From Botrytis cinerea B05.10 (lineage: Eukaryota; Ascomycota; Leotiomycetes; Helotiales; Sclerotiniaceae): DNA of 64,000 nucleotides. The notes under the pieces were generated by a model. The model saw only the letters and a list, made by a program, of their open reading frames with translations. It made no database searches and was not told where the DNA came from. Positions within the stretch are counted from its first letter, which is position 1; every line of letters begins with the position of its first letter. The position numbers were made by a program, and so were the translations under genes. Location of the stretch: contig NC_037318.1 of the NCBI RefSeq assembly GCF_000143535.2, positions 1,922,001 to 1,986,000 of the forward strand, in the 5' to 3' direction. Shown one piece after another: positions 32,126 through 44,061 of this stretch.

Positions 32126-34096
32126 ATGTCAACAGCTACCAAAAAACCCCCAGTATCTTTAGGAGCTGGTCGCAGAACGTCATCAGATACTTCAAGTACC
32201 GGTATTCCAAGTAGAGCTGCAACACGTTCACCAACAAAAGATTCTTCCCCTACTACAAACGGAACACACGCACGAAGTCGTTCAATACGCAGTGGCACCC
32301 CATTATCCGCACGAGCTGCCATGCAACGACCGGGCGCTGGTGCATCCAACCTGAGTTCAAACAGTGTACCATCTGTTGCGGATGATGACGCTAGGGCTGA
32401 GAATATTGCTCTTTTGGATGATTTGAAGGAGAGACTACGTAAAACAGAAACCATATCTGAGCAATTCCAAAAGCAAGCTCAAGTTCTCCAGTCAAGATTA
32501 GATGAAGCTCTACAGGATCAAGGGAAATTGGAGGACCGTCTACATGAGAACGAGGAGAAATTAGAAACTCTACAAAATGAAAAGAGAGACGCTCTTCGAC
32601 AAAAGAGGGAGATGGAATCAATCTATGAAGCCGAGAGAAGTTCCATGACAAAGGAGAGAGAAGAAATGGCGAATCGAGAGGAGGAAATGCAAACAATCAT
32701 TCAGCGATTGAAGGATTCTCTATCGCAAAGATCTTCGTCGGATGAAGAGTCACGATTGTCTAGGCGTTGTAAGTTGCTAGACTTGTCATTTGATAATTGA
32801 TTATGCTAACATTTGAAAGCAAACAATACCTCCCCAGGTGTCGAAAATGGCCAATTCGCTCCGCCATCCGGCTTAAACCGCAGCGACTCTCGCAACAATT
32901 CCAAATTACTTCTTCAGAAAGACAGACTCATTGAATCCTTGCGGTTAGAATTGGCAGAAGCTCAAATCAAATTGGTAGAATCCGAGAATATGGGAGGTGG
33001 AAGAATGCAAGAGGTCGAAAAATTACTGTTGGAAGCACGTATGACGAATGCAAGATTGATGGAAGATAACGAGAGCTTCCAATTACTTTTACAAGAAAAG
33101 ACACTGAACGGCGATTTCTCAAAGGATCATTTTGAATACATGGGTTCATCATCCAACGCCGATGCGCTGAATGCTTTGGAGGGTCGATCACCAGGAGCTT
33201 CTCTCGCAGATGAACTTTCCGAACTTAACGACAACGAAGGCGAAAGTGATCAACACCGTCGTCTTGAAGCCGAATTAAAATCTGCCAAGGACCAGAATAA
33301 AGCTTTAACATTATATATCAACAAAATCATTGAACGACTCCTACAACACCAAGATTTTGAAACCATTCTTGATTCGGACTTCAAATCTGGAGATGCTAAG
33401 GGACCCGTTAATAAGGATAAAGACCTTCCTCCACCTCCACCAAAAGAGCAAGCTAGTGGCGCATCTATTCTTCAACGTGCGAAGACTGTAGCTATGGGAA
33501 GTCGCAAACCAAGACCTCAATCTGTTATGCCAATGAGCCATGGAACTCTCAATCAAGATCCCGAAACAGCACCTAGTATACCATTCGGAGTTGGCCGTTC
33601 ATCAAGTGTTCGACAAGGAGTTCGTCCTAAATCAGAACAATATACAGGCGGTGGAGCTTCAATTGTTAATCAAATGTATAGAGGCGGCCAAACCTCACCA
33701 CCCCTCCATGGACCCCAAACTCCTCGACACTCGCAAACCTTTTTCGGGACTGGTCCCATGGCCGGTAAACCCACTTCTCGCCATCCTTCCTTAGGTCAAG
33801 TACCCACTGCGGGTAATTTCCCGGGTCTCAAGAGCGAAAGTAGTAGTATAAGCGGAGATAGCGGTGAGGTCAGTACACCGCCCAGTACTAATAGTCCTCC
33901 ACGAAAAGAGGCGAGAAAATTTGCGGGTAATAAACCAAAACCATTACAATTGGTTCAGGATAAAGAAGAAGAGGATAAAACGAAGGCTAAGAGAGCTAGT
34001 TGGATGGGATGGGCTTTTGGTGGCGCAGGAGCTCAAAAGAAAGAGGATGGTGTTGCATCGGCAGGGGTCCTTGGTGAAGATCCTATTATTGAATAA
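32126..34096 (+). CDS. Coiled-coil protein, fungal, function unknown
   Basis: Two exons: 32126-32768 and 32820-34096, with a 51-nt intron (ATGCTAAC branch), giving 639 aa. The N-terminal 90 residues are Ser/Thr/Pro-rich and disordered. Residues about 95-205 and 240-370 are heptad-rich coiled coil, broken by a Ser-rich hinge at the splice junction. Then follow TLYINKIIERLLQHQDFE, a proline run DLPPPPPKE, a long disordered Ser/Pro/Gly region, and a C-terminal basic KRASWMGWAFGG stretch. The layout suggests a cytoskeletal, septation or Golgi-tethering scaffold, but no named family was recognised. Similar fungal proteins are often annotated only as M-protein-repeat-like coiled coils. Confidence 0.8.
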
Positions 34097-35309
34097 TTGC
34101 GCAATTGGCTAGGAAACATAGATCTGGTTGAATATTTGAGAGAAATGCATTTGATATGGAGTCATATCGAATTGGGATAATAATTCTTGGGGAGATATTA
34201 GTTGGGAATTCGGGTGGAATAATGTGGTTGAATCATATGATTGATGCGTTTGGTGTAGATTTGGAGAATTAGGTGGTGGATATACTTCTTTTTTTTCTTC
34301 ACTTTTTTTCTATACTTCTTCACCTCGGTAGGGTTGGCGGGGGATAGGATATTCTTCCCTCAGTTCGTAGTCTATTTTTATATGGACATTTAGTCTAGAT
34401 AGACCAGTCTCTTCTCTAAATTTGGGGAGCTTGTTAAGAGCTCGCTGGCGAGAATGATGATATGGATGGATATTTGCATGCGTGCGTGCATGGATGGATA
34501 CATATGAAAATGAGAATGAATGGATGACTTTGAAATGAAATGAGATGGTTGCCGAGATTGATTTTTTTTCCCCGATGAATGAACGATTTTCTGTGAATCA
34601 AATGTGAAAGTCCATTTTAGAGGTTTCGAATGAGAGGGGTGAGGGTATGTTTATCTGTGTGTGTTAATTTTATTTTATGAGTGGTTGGAATTATGGATGG
34701 ATGGATGACTTTTGGGGTTTGGGTTTTGGATTCTGAGTGAGTGTATGAGTGTATGAGTGATGTTATGTAGGATGGAGGGGGTCTAAGAGGGGATCTGAAA
34801 GGGGAGGGGGGAGCATTCTTGGATGGTAGGGCGTGGTAAGGCAAGTAATATAGAGAGCATTGGTGACTATAGGGGAGGGGGGTATTGATGTAGATCTTGC
34901 TTCTGCAGTAGGGGAGAGAATAGATAGAATGTGCTGAGGTGTGAGGTGGTGGACACATGGAATGGATGGGTGGTTATCGTTATTGTTATTGTTACGGAGT
35001 AGAGTGGGTAGTAGGGAGATAGTAGGGAGTAGAGTCGGTATATACTATGTATGTATGTATGTATGAGTGAGATTGACGTGAATGTTGGTTCTGCTCTATA
35101 GTGTGATGCGGTGATGGTATGCTATGGTATAGTGTACCTCGCGGAATAGAGGAGAGTAAAGAGTGAAGAGTGGATGAGAAAGGAATTAATCCGGGAATGG
35201 AGAAGAAGATGATGAAAAGTATAGAGGGGGTATAAAGATCAGAGATCTGGTAAGTATATTGTTTTTGTATAGGTGGTGTTTGGATTAATATCTATCTATA
35301 TAAGAAGAA

Positions 35310-35460
35310 TGCGGATGACGTAACACCTACTATCGTAGGTCCTAAATATCAAATACCGTATGCTGTCTCAAGAGCTAGCTATCTATGTACAGGAAGTAGC
35401 AGTCCTTACTTATATAAGGGATACTTGTTAAAAGAGCAGTCTCTTTCGTATTTGCTTAGG
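35310..35460 (-). repeat. dispersed repeat, copy A
   Basis: On the minus strand it aligns with 41450-41600 on the plus strand. Shared stretches include CTAAGC(A/G)AAT(A/G)CGAAA, TATATAAG, AGCTAGCTCTT and AGGACCTACG. Many of the differences are transitions. No coding potential; it may be part of a decayed retroelement. Confidence 0.55.
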
Positions 35461-35725
35461 GCTGTAATTTGGTAGTTGTTGGGTTTTCTTTCTATCCGCT
35501 TAAGCTTATAAACAGTGCAAGTTGGGGTGTGCTTTTGGTGAATGGTTTGATGCATGGATTCTGGGCTGTAAAGTATGGGACTTGTTGCTTTCGAAGGGAC
35601 TAGTACTCTGAGGGTGGGTTTGGGGTGAAAGAAATCGTATGGATCTTTAGTCTAGGATGCTAATATCCCTTATTCTTCTTGTTATCTCGGTACAGCGTGC
35701 TTGAGGTAGTTTGGAATTGTAAACG

Positions 35726-35748
35726 CCCCCCCCCCCCCCTTTTTTTTT
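35726..35748 (+). repeat. C14-T9 homopolymer tract
   Basis: Fourteen C followed directly by nine T. Confidence 0.9.
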
Positions 35749-37357
35749 ATACTGTGAAGAGAAAGAAAGAGGAAGGGTTCATCCGCTGAAACATAGGAGA
35801 TAGACTAGAAGTCTGTTGTTGGTGCAAAATTTGATGTCATTTGGAAATCCATGTTTTCTGACTTGATCTGTTGATTTGTAATTTCCAAAGAGAAATATCT
35901 AATTCAAATTCAAGGATAGTCTCTTTCCACGTTATCATTGCTGTACATTTCTAATTTAGTTTTCATTGTCGGTAGGTCATGTTCCACTACTCTCTCTTCC
36001 TTGTCATTGACTTTGATAACCCGCAGAAAATATTCGTTCTCTTCCACAGTCTTTTAAATCGATGTAGCAGAATGTCTGTAGAGCTATAATGATTATCTCG
36101 AAACCCTTCCTAAACTTTTACCTTAAAAGTTCCAAAAACATATGAAGTTAACATGTTCTTCGCGCGGGCCAACAAATTAAAGGTCTTTAGCTCAATTGAG
36201 TATCTGGTATCGTATTGCAGAGATTTGCAATGAACCCTCATCTGATATCATTCACGTGCCAATGGTATACTATCAGCACTGGGTTGAGTATGGGACCAAC
36301 TCAGAAAGTGGGCCAACCAAAAAAAACACCATTGCAGATGTGTTGTAACGAACACCACCGCACAGCAATATCGTCATTTTGAGAGTTTCAACTCAAACTA
36401 GACGAAAAATCCACTCGAGCAGAGCAGGCGGAATTCTAATGGATCACTATCCAGTCTAATTCCCGAGAGCGCTATAGTTAGCATAAAGCTCAGAAGATCA
36501 TTAGTCGGTCTCGTCAACCGAACCACCAAAACCTCAATCAAAGCTCCCAAAGACTACACGAGCGAATTAGACTACAAAATTACTGCCCTTTAAACAAAAC
36601 ACTCTAATGTGTCTTCAAACTCATGATCCATTCCATTGTTTGAATCAGATTCTGACCATCCAATTTCGTCCTGGAATCATCCTAGCGGCTAGGTTCACAA
36701 TATCCAAATTGTCTTCCTATTTTCTCTTCAAACTAGACATCTTAGCTCTCAAGCTCACACCTCATTTTTTTTTATTGAGACTAGATTCAGATGACCCGAT
36801 TGTATCTTTGGACAAGACACCACAGCTCATCCACCTCACTTTCTGTTGTTCGAAGACCGATCTCAACAATCTGATTACATCTTTGGATTGGACACCTCAA
36901 CTCCACTATTCATCATCAACTTCAATAATCTAGTCGTCTTCCGGGATTAGATGCTACCTCTCAAACCTTATCTCCTGTCTTCAAGCCAGAAACCGTCAAT
37001 CGAACGTCCCATTCGAATTAATACATCAAGCCACGATTCCTGCGTTCACGCCAGATTTTTCTTTATCTCCTTGAAGAAATATTAGGTCACATAATTCGTC
37101 ACTGTTCGAATTGGGTCATGACAATCAGTTTGTCCGTTTTGTCAGATTGTCTCTCCCCACGCTGCAAAACACAGATATGCCTGTGACATTGAAATGGAGT
37201 ATGAGAGCACAAGACAAGGTTAATGGGTACCTGAAATCATGGCTTTTAGTCTCTCGGATCCAGATGCTACCGTTTTTCACATATCAACGTCTCACTCAAG
37301 ACAGGACTAATCGACGATGGTGAATTTTTGCGAACTCCTGATCTCCAAGCGAGCCCC

Positions 37358-38062
37358 ACATGTACGGTCGGTCATATAGATTAAGTGTCTCATTCAGCTT
37401 TTCAACTTTTCTATTATTAATTTTGATTAGTAATAATAGCAAATTACTCTCATATCCTAAAATTGAAAAAGTATTTACTCTCATGCCCCTCAAATTCTGT
37501 AATGGATTCTACCTCCTCATTATAGAACCTGATCATTTCATTATAACATCAACTCTCCCACTACTTACTATAGAATCTATCTATAATAAAAGATTTAAAA
37601 TATCAAATAATATTCTATTTAAGAAACTAATTAATTTAATTCAAAAAAATAATCTCTTTCATATTTATTCAAAATCATAATATAATAGTCATCGAATTGA
37701 AATTTTTCACTATATTCACTTCCTTATCATAAAATCTAAGAGATGTAAGAGTAAATTCTCTTTTAATTTTAGGGTATAAGAATGACTAAATAACATTTGA
37801 GGGGTATGAGAGTAATTTGCTATAGCAATAAATGATTCGAATACTTAGAACGATTTAAATGTTTTAAATGTTAAAATTTGTACTATTTTAAATCAGATTA
37901 AGAAAACTAGAAAATTGGAAAAAGGAAGAAATCTTTTCTCTATTACATTATAAAAGCTTTATCAAAAAGCTTTGCTTTTTTATATATAAAAAAAGCGAAA
38001 AGGATTGTGAGTCGAAAAGTTGAATGAGACACTTGACCTATATGGCCGACGGTACACATGCG
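37358..38062. mobile_element. nested inverted-repeat (MITE-like) element
   Basis: Outer inverted repeats of about 50 bp (37358-37410 and 38011-38062) share CATATAG...AAGTGTCTCATTCA and AACTTTT. Inside, a second inverted pair with ATAGCAAATTACTCTCATA bounds 37436-37823. Subterminal copies of a TTACTCTCAT(A/G)-type motif occur at about 37442 and 37472, and inverted copies near 37770 and 37800. The interior is AT-rich and has no transposase. A clear target-site duplication was not identified. Confidence 0.6.
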
Positions 38063-39653
38063 GTTTCAAACCACTTTTCAGCCAACCGATACTAGAGAAC
38101 TAGCCCGTCTTTCGACTGTGGTGAAAATCACGAATTAAAGGTGACAATCAAACAGGACATGAAACGGCAAACATACTAAGGCATCAGAGGACAGGGAGTT
38201 TCTATATATCTTTTAGAAGTCTCGGTGCATGTGTGAAATCTCCCATTGAGATAACGATTAACATGCCAACACGTTCCAGTGCCTAAGCGAACCAGGTAGG
38301 AAGGATACATACCTAGGGAGGGCGCCAAGTAACTGTCGCAAATCAGCCAATCAGCCAGCCAACTTATAGTTCCGAAAAGTCACCTCATTCTTGCTCCACT
38401 CAGACAAATGCTCCAGCTAATATGCGCGTCTCGGTATTTGTTATCCATTCGCTCTTTGCCATTAAAGACTGTTGAGATAATCTACCAATCGACGACACCA
38501 CCTCAATTTTTTAGCGTTTGGCTGGCGATATGCGATAGGCGATATTGGTATTTGTATATGGAATAGCAATCGAATAAGTCTCCCTTTGGCAAACTTTTCC
38601 CAACATACTCGGCCATCCGTTCAGACAACCTAAACACCACCTATCGATACTGCTTGGTTATTATTATTATTTTTTTCTTTGAAGAATAGAGGCATCAGAA
38701 ACTCGGTACTTTCCTATATGAGTCTAAAATCCTTTCAGCCCTCAACCCGGCTTTCTCATGGTTTGTGTACAAATTCTTTTCCCTCTGCGGCTGCACAAGA
38801 AATCTTCCCCAGGATAGACCGATTTTTCCTTCATGAATAGAATCTTGGGGTATATTGCGAGCCTTGGAGGTTTTCGGCTATTTAGGCGAAAGATTGGTCT
38901 AAATTCATCTGGTGCATTCGCAATGTTATATCCGACCAGGTATAAACCTTGAAATTCGACATGGAGATTATCTCTCGACTTTCTCGTCTCAACCATCACA
39001 TGAAATACCCTTATGCAGAGCACCAACCAAAGTCAGTGATCCGGATCACACGAAGCTCTTCTCAATCAACTTATAAAGCTTCTCTGATTCCAACGAATCT
39101 CTACAATTTGGAGAATAGAGGAAGAATACATGGAATACGTCTTATTCTAGTAAGTCTTCTCACACCTTTCAAATTCCTGCTATGATAGACATTACTAACC
39201 GAGACCAGTGTGTCACATACAGCCCTTGGCGATAAACAAGGTTCACGATTGCCCGGTTGAGCACCATTTTCAGAAATAACCAATACGTCATTAAATTTCA
39301 GTCCGTCGCAAATCTAAAAACTAGCGTCTCTCATAAACGGGTAAATAAAAAACCATTTCATTTCCAGTAAGAGTATCGATACCACCATTTCTTGGGAGAC
39401 TGACATCAAATAAATTTGAGTAAATTATCCATGCTTCCATAACCACAGTGTTCTCGGTTTTTCTAACATGTAAATGAACAAAGAATTCAGTAAACGGCTC
39501 GCATCTTGGCAGTTTGTGGTATCAGAATTGAAATATCACAATCGGATCATTGATCATTAACACGGGTTTTAACAGAAACCTGGTCGACAAAGAGATTAAC
39601 ATTTTCGCCGAATTGTTTAAAACTCGACAGAAGAAACTGTTGGCTCCTTCAAA

Positions 39654-40307
39654 ATGCCTCCAACAGAGACACTTGACATTGTAACGCATCAAGCAAGCAT
39701 CTGGGCAGTAACAACTTCTATTGCTGTCGTTGATGCGGTTGTCTCGGCACCTGTCGCTCTTCCATCATCTACCGAATACTGTAGTACCACTCATCACAAA
39801 GACTTTACCCCCTATTATCGTTTCTTCGGGCTCATGATATGCTTTTCTGTTTTTATTTACTTGGAAAAGCTAAGTACGTTCGATCATTTTGGAATCACGT
39901 TGCAAGATTTCAAGGATACGATCGCTTGTTTGAAGTATGGCCTACAAGAGGAGTGTGAAGAAATCATATATTCGCGAGCCGGCGCTTTAGGAAATTGGAC
40001 AGAATATCCACCCTACAAGGTGTACCATTCCAAGAAGAAGAAGAAGAAGAAGGAGAAGAATAAGAAGAGATCATTACTTTCCGTATGTATGTTATGAATT
40101 TTATAGAAGATTCTAGAGCTATAAGCTAACGGTCGTGTGGCAGTTCGGGGAGCTTCAAGTGCAATCGAACGGGACAATGATGTTAAAGATGACGTACGAG
40201 GCGTGAGTGAATTTAGCAAGAGTACAAAGGTAGATGACGATGGAAATATCCCTCAGGATACCATAGATGACCTGTTTTTGAACGTGCATCCTATGCGGAA
40301 AGGGTGA
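39654..40307 (+). CDS. Hypothetical protein with a Lys-rich microsatellite-encoded tract
   Basis: Two exons proposed: 39654-40086 and 40144-40307, giving 198 aa. The intron (GTATGT...AAGCTAAC...GCAG) keeps an open frame to 40307; using the first of two overlapping donors ends sooner. No known family. The N-terminus is Ala/Val/Thr-rich. A hydrophobic segment (YRFFGLMICFSVFIYLEKL, about residues 55-75) may span a membrane. Residues 125-140 are almost all Lys, encoded by an AAG repeat. The C-terminus is acidic (DDDGNIPQDTIDDLF). Support comes from ATG context, good splice signals and open frame only; it lies isolated in a gene-poor, repeat-bearing region. Confidence 0.4.
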
Positions 40308-42815
40308 ATGGTAGACGGCATTCAAGATTGCATACCAATTTCACATTCGAACTGTTAGCATTCAGCGGCGGATTATATCAGCATGGACTTGATTTTCTTG
40401 GTAGCCTGGACTTCGAACCGGACACGCGATGATGCGGGAGAGTTAATCAAAAACATTACTTCTAAAGGCGTTGTTGAATAAGAGCTTTTGTTATCAAAGT
40501 CTTTGTGTTTCACAACAAACCCGGCCCTATTTTTCGAACGAATACTGGAAATTCTAAGCAGATTCCATGTCAAATGGACCAATTAATCTGAATAGCTTTA
40601 GTCGGCCATAGTGGCCCTCTTTCGGAGACAGCTCAGATCATCCAGAACCTGTGAGTTCAATAGGAGATTGCTCGCCAACAGATAAAGACGAGATACGACA
40701 ACTAGGGTTTAAATTTAAAGATTAGAAATCGACTGAAGAGTGATAGAAATTTTGCAGTGTTGTTTGACAGCAACGAGCACTAGTTGTTCATGGTAGATGC
40801 CATCCATCTCTAAATATTAGCAAAGGAGCGTTACAGTAGAAGGATAAAATAGCTTGTTTAAGTCTAGTCTGTACAAACTAAATAAACTCCATTTGATTCA
40901 ATTCTTATCCTAAACTCCTGTCCCTACATTTTACACTGTGATATCATATCAAAGACACATTCCCAAAAAATGACTTGTAGTTGCTCTCACGATATTCTTG
41001 ATTTCCTGAAAGACGTGCCGGCAAAAGGCAAAAAGAAAACATACAACAGTGGGGATTCGCTGGTGGTCACCCACCCAACTACTAATCCACCGATCTGAAG
41101 CTTGTGTATGGCAGAGCGGACGGGATGCCCAATTCTCTTCAGTCTATGGTCGTATGTGACAGCAAATCGTGTTTGTAGGTTTATGTACACAGTTTTTATT
41201 TAAATGGACAGAAGCGAGGGGATTCCATGTGGAGCACGTGGTGATATACTTTCAGGATTCTTGGATCCTCAAGAGCACTGAGATTCCTCGGACAATTCAG
41301 AGTGATTGCAGACTGGATTGGTTATATTCGTGCCTCGTTTTGGAAATTGGAACGATGAGATGAGATCATCGCGACGAAGTTTGATCAATGGATTTGTGTG
41401 AACGAAGTGAATGACTTCAATTCAATTACCACTTTAATATAGCTACTGTACTTAAGCTCTAAGCGAATGCGAAAAAGACTAGCTCTTTCAGTAAGTCTAT
41501 ATAAGGCTTACTACTTTCAATACGTAGCTAGCTCTTTAGATAGAATACAATTAGACATACAGGACCTACGCAATTCGTGGGTGCTACGTTTTCCGTATCC
41601 TTCTCGTACCAACAGGATTTGTATCCGATGAAAAACCGCGCTGGCAATTTCGAGTCCCGTAATTGTATATCATAGAATAGTGGATATGTTTTTCGTGGAT
41701 TGTTTACTTCTTGTTACTGGGTTGTGTATAAGTGCTGAGATTACCATACCGATTCTCACTTTCGTGGATCATAATCCAAGGCCAAAGATTCCGATGGTAA
41801 GGACTATAATCCTGCGATGATAAGTACCTTTTTTCCTCTAAGAAGAAACGATTTGGAACTCACTACTTATGTGAAACTCACGAATGAATCTAAAGCTCTC
41901 TGAAGCAATTGGGAATGTTCACATTGAGCTTCCACCTATTCCTATCTTCAGGATATATTCTTCTGGTCAAAATCGCCGAAGTACAAACCTGAGTAGAATA
42001 TTCCTAGCATGAACTCTGGTTTTCTCACTCCCTCTAACTAGTTCCGGAATTTGCAGATATGCAACAAAGTATCTTCTTGAATCCTGTCACCCCAGGTCTG
42101 GAGTGGGAATGTATCGAATTCTCCAGAGATTCCGAATACTAAGACATGCAAACCCCAAATTCGCCACCAAGATGTCAATTTCGAATCTTCTCGAAATGAT
42201 ATGTGGAACAAGAGGATCATTAGAGAACACCATGAGAGCGGATATGAAGTAAATTGGGAAGAAAAACTGTGATCTTTCAATACTAGCCTTCTCAGATCTT
42301 ATGTGCAGGATTAGATAAGGAAATGAATAAAGGAAGAGGGAAATGTATTGGTAGGAAGGGAGTGATGATGAGCATTCAAGAATAGAAGACACGAATACCA
42401 AAGGTAAAATGACAATATACTTCGATGCGACAATAATGAATACTTATTCATGCGACAATAGGTCAAAGAGTACCGAGTGAGTATCGTAGAGTTGTAAGTA
42501 TTTCGCAACACAGCCTCATCACGACAGATTATCCTAGGGAAATTTCCCTGAAAAGAAAATCTTCTCCTATGTGTAGTTGTATTCTTAGAAATAGTTTTAC
42601 AATTAATGGAAAGGCATATCATTTGCAGAGAGCCATCGTGTATGATCAAGACAAATCCTTCCCCATCCCCACCAAAAATTTCGTCGCAAAATTTAGCCCC
42701 ACCATCACCTCGCTTGATCCCCCCTCAGAAAAGTTTTTACAGAATTTTCCTGTTAGTTTCTCAAATATATCTTCAAACACGCAAGTGGCCTTCAACAAAC
42801 CATCAAGCAAAGCCT
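40308..42815. other. gene-poor region
   Basis: No convincing gene. Contains dispersed repeat copy B (41450-41600). The remaining small open frames show no family signal. Confidence 0.55.
41450..41600 (+). repeat. dispersed repeat, copy B
   Basis: Homologous to 35310-35460 in inverted orientation, including CTAAGCGAATGCGAAA, TATATAAGG and CAGGACCTACG. The two copies lie about 6 kb apart. Confidence 0.55.
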
Positions 42816-42888
42816 GCCCGGCTAGCTCAATCGGTAGAGCGTGTGACTCTTAATCACAAGGTTGGGGGTTCGACCCCCCCGTTGGGCT
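42816..42888 (+). tRNA. tRNA-Lys (anticodon CTT)
   Basis: 73 nt folding as a cloverleaf without an intron. The acceptor stem GCCCGGC pairs with GTTGGGC (two G-T pairs). The D-arm contains AGCTCAATCGGTAGAGC. The anticodon stem TGTGA/TCACA encloses loop CTCTTAA with anticodon CTT. The T-arm is GGGGG-TTCGACC-CCCCC. T-rich sequence about 20 nt downstream (TTTATTTTTGC, TTTTTTGC) can end RNA polymerase III transcription. It reads AAG codons. Confidence 0.96.
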
Positions 42889-44061
42889 CAATTCCCATCA
42901 TAGAAGCTTGATTTATTTTTGCATTTTTTGCTTCCTTTTGATCTACAAGAGATCTTTTGGGGGTTAATTTTCCAAGTGGGAGAGATGGAGTGAGGGACTG
43001 TAGTCCAGATCATGATGTGCGGAGTGAATTTTATGAATGACACTAGTTGCCGTCTAGTGTGTATTTAGCTTTACTACTCCTCATATTTTGCCCCGCTTTA
43101 CCCGTCAACGTGAAAGGTTCTTAAAATATAGAGGAGATATTTGCGAAGTCAGTCATAAGGAAGCTTGAGATAACTCCTCAATTCCAAGGTCGTTGCAAAT
43201 TGTTGAAAAACTAAGATTGGTTTGAACTGTAAAGCGTGAACCAACGAGGATTGGACGTGGCACTTCAAGGGGGAGTATTCTTTGACCTTCTGATTAGGAC
43301 GTCTCAGTGTTTGATTAGAAAAAAAAGACCATAAATTTGGAATAAGGGCACAGCAGAGATGAGGAAGACTTAAGAAATGAATAGGATAGATAGTACAAGG
43401 AAACAGTAATCCAAGACTAAATATGCTAAGACTGCAGGGCTATTATATGTGCTCCTATGCTTTCCCGAATGTTTTAGTTTCATGGCTTAGTTGAGGCACA
43501 TCTACGACTGTTTAATTTCTTGGGTATCGAGGTGCAGGTGTATGAATTACCATCCAACCTCTTGCTTGCGCTTTTTTATTTTAATTTTCTTTCTTTGCAT
43601 TAAATACTTTATCCACACTCTTAGCTACATGTGCCACAGCTACGCATTAAAGGAAACGAATGCACACTGACTACCTATAATGTTCCCATATCCTAAATGA
43701 GAATTCAGATTCAATATCTCAGATGGTTTGAATGTTCTAATTGATTTTGGACATTCAAACCCTTATATTGTTGAGCTGCAGTTCGGACTATTGGATAAAT
43801 TGGGTACGAAGAGGTAGGTTAAGATGGTTTTGTATTTCATGTGATACCACGCGATGTACTTCATACATCCATAAGATAATTAGAAGCCCTCATACAAGTA
43901 GCAAAACTTATCATTCACCAACTTTATTTTAAGCAATTACAAGCTATGCTATACATATATTGATTGTTCGCGTCATTATCAAAAACTCACAGCAAAGGTA
44001 GGATATCCGCTTTTCTGCACGCTTATGCACATTTCCCTTGTCACACTATCGCTTTTCATTT
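42889..44061. other. intergenic region
   Basis: Between the tRNA gene and the 3' end of the LTA4H-like gene. Nothing recognised apart from the polymerase III T-run directly after the tRNA. Confidence 0.6.

Larger units (their letters stand above)
34097..39653. other. gene-poor region with repeats
   Basis: About 5.5 kb without a convincing gene. It contains a TATG microsatellite (35047-35065), dispersed repeat copy A (35310-35460), a C14-T9 homopolymer junction (35726-35748), a degenerate tandem repeat (36780-36960) and the nested inverted-repeat element (37358-38062). Confidence 0.6.

Noticed and set aside
36607..36933. 108-codon frame with internal similarity (SLDKTPQL / SLDWTPQL)
   Set aside because: The similarity is explained by the degenerate DNA tandem repeat; there is no ATG-context, homologue or splice evidence.
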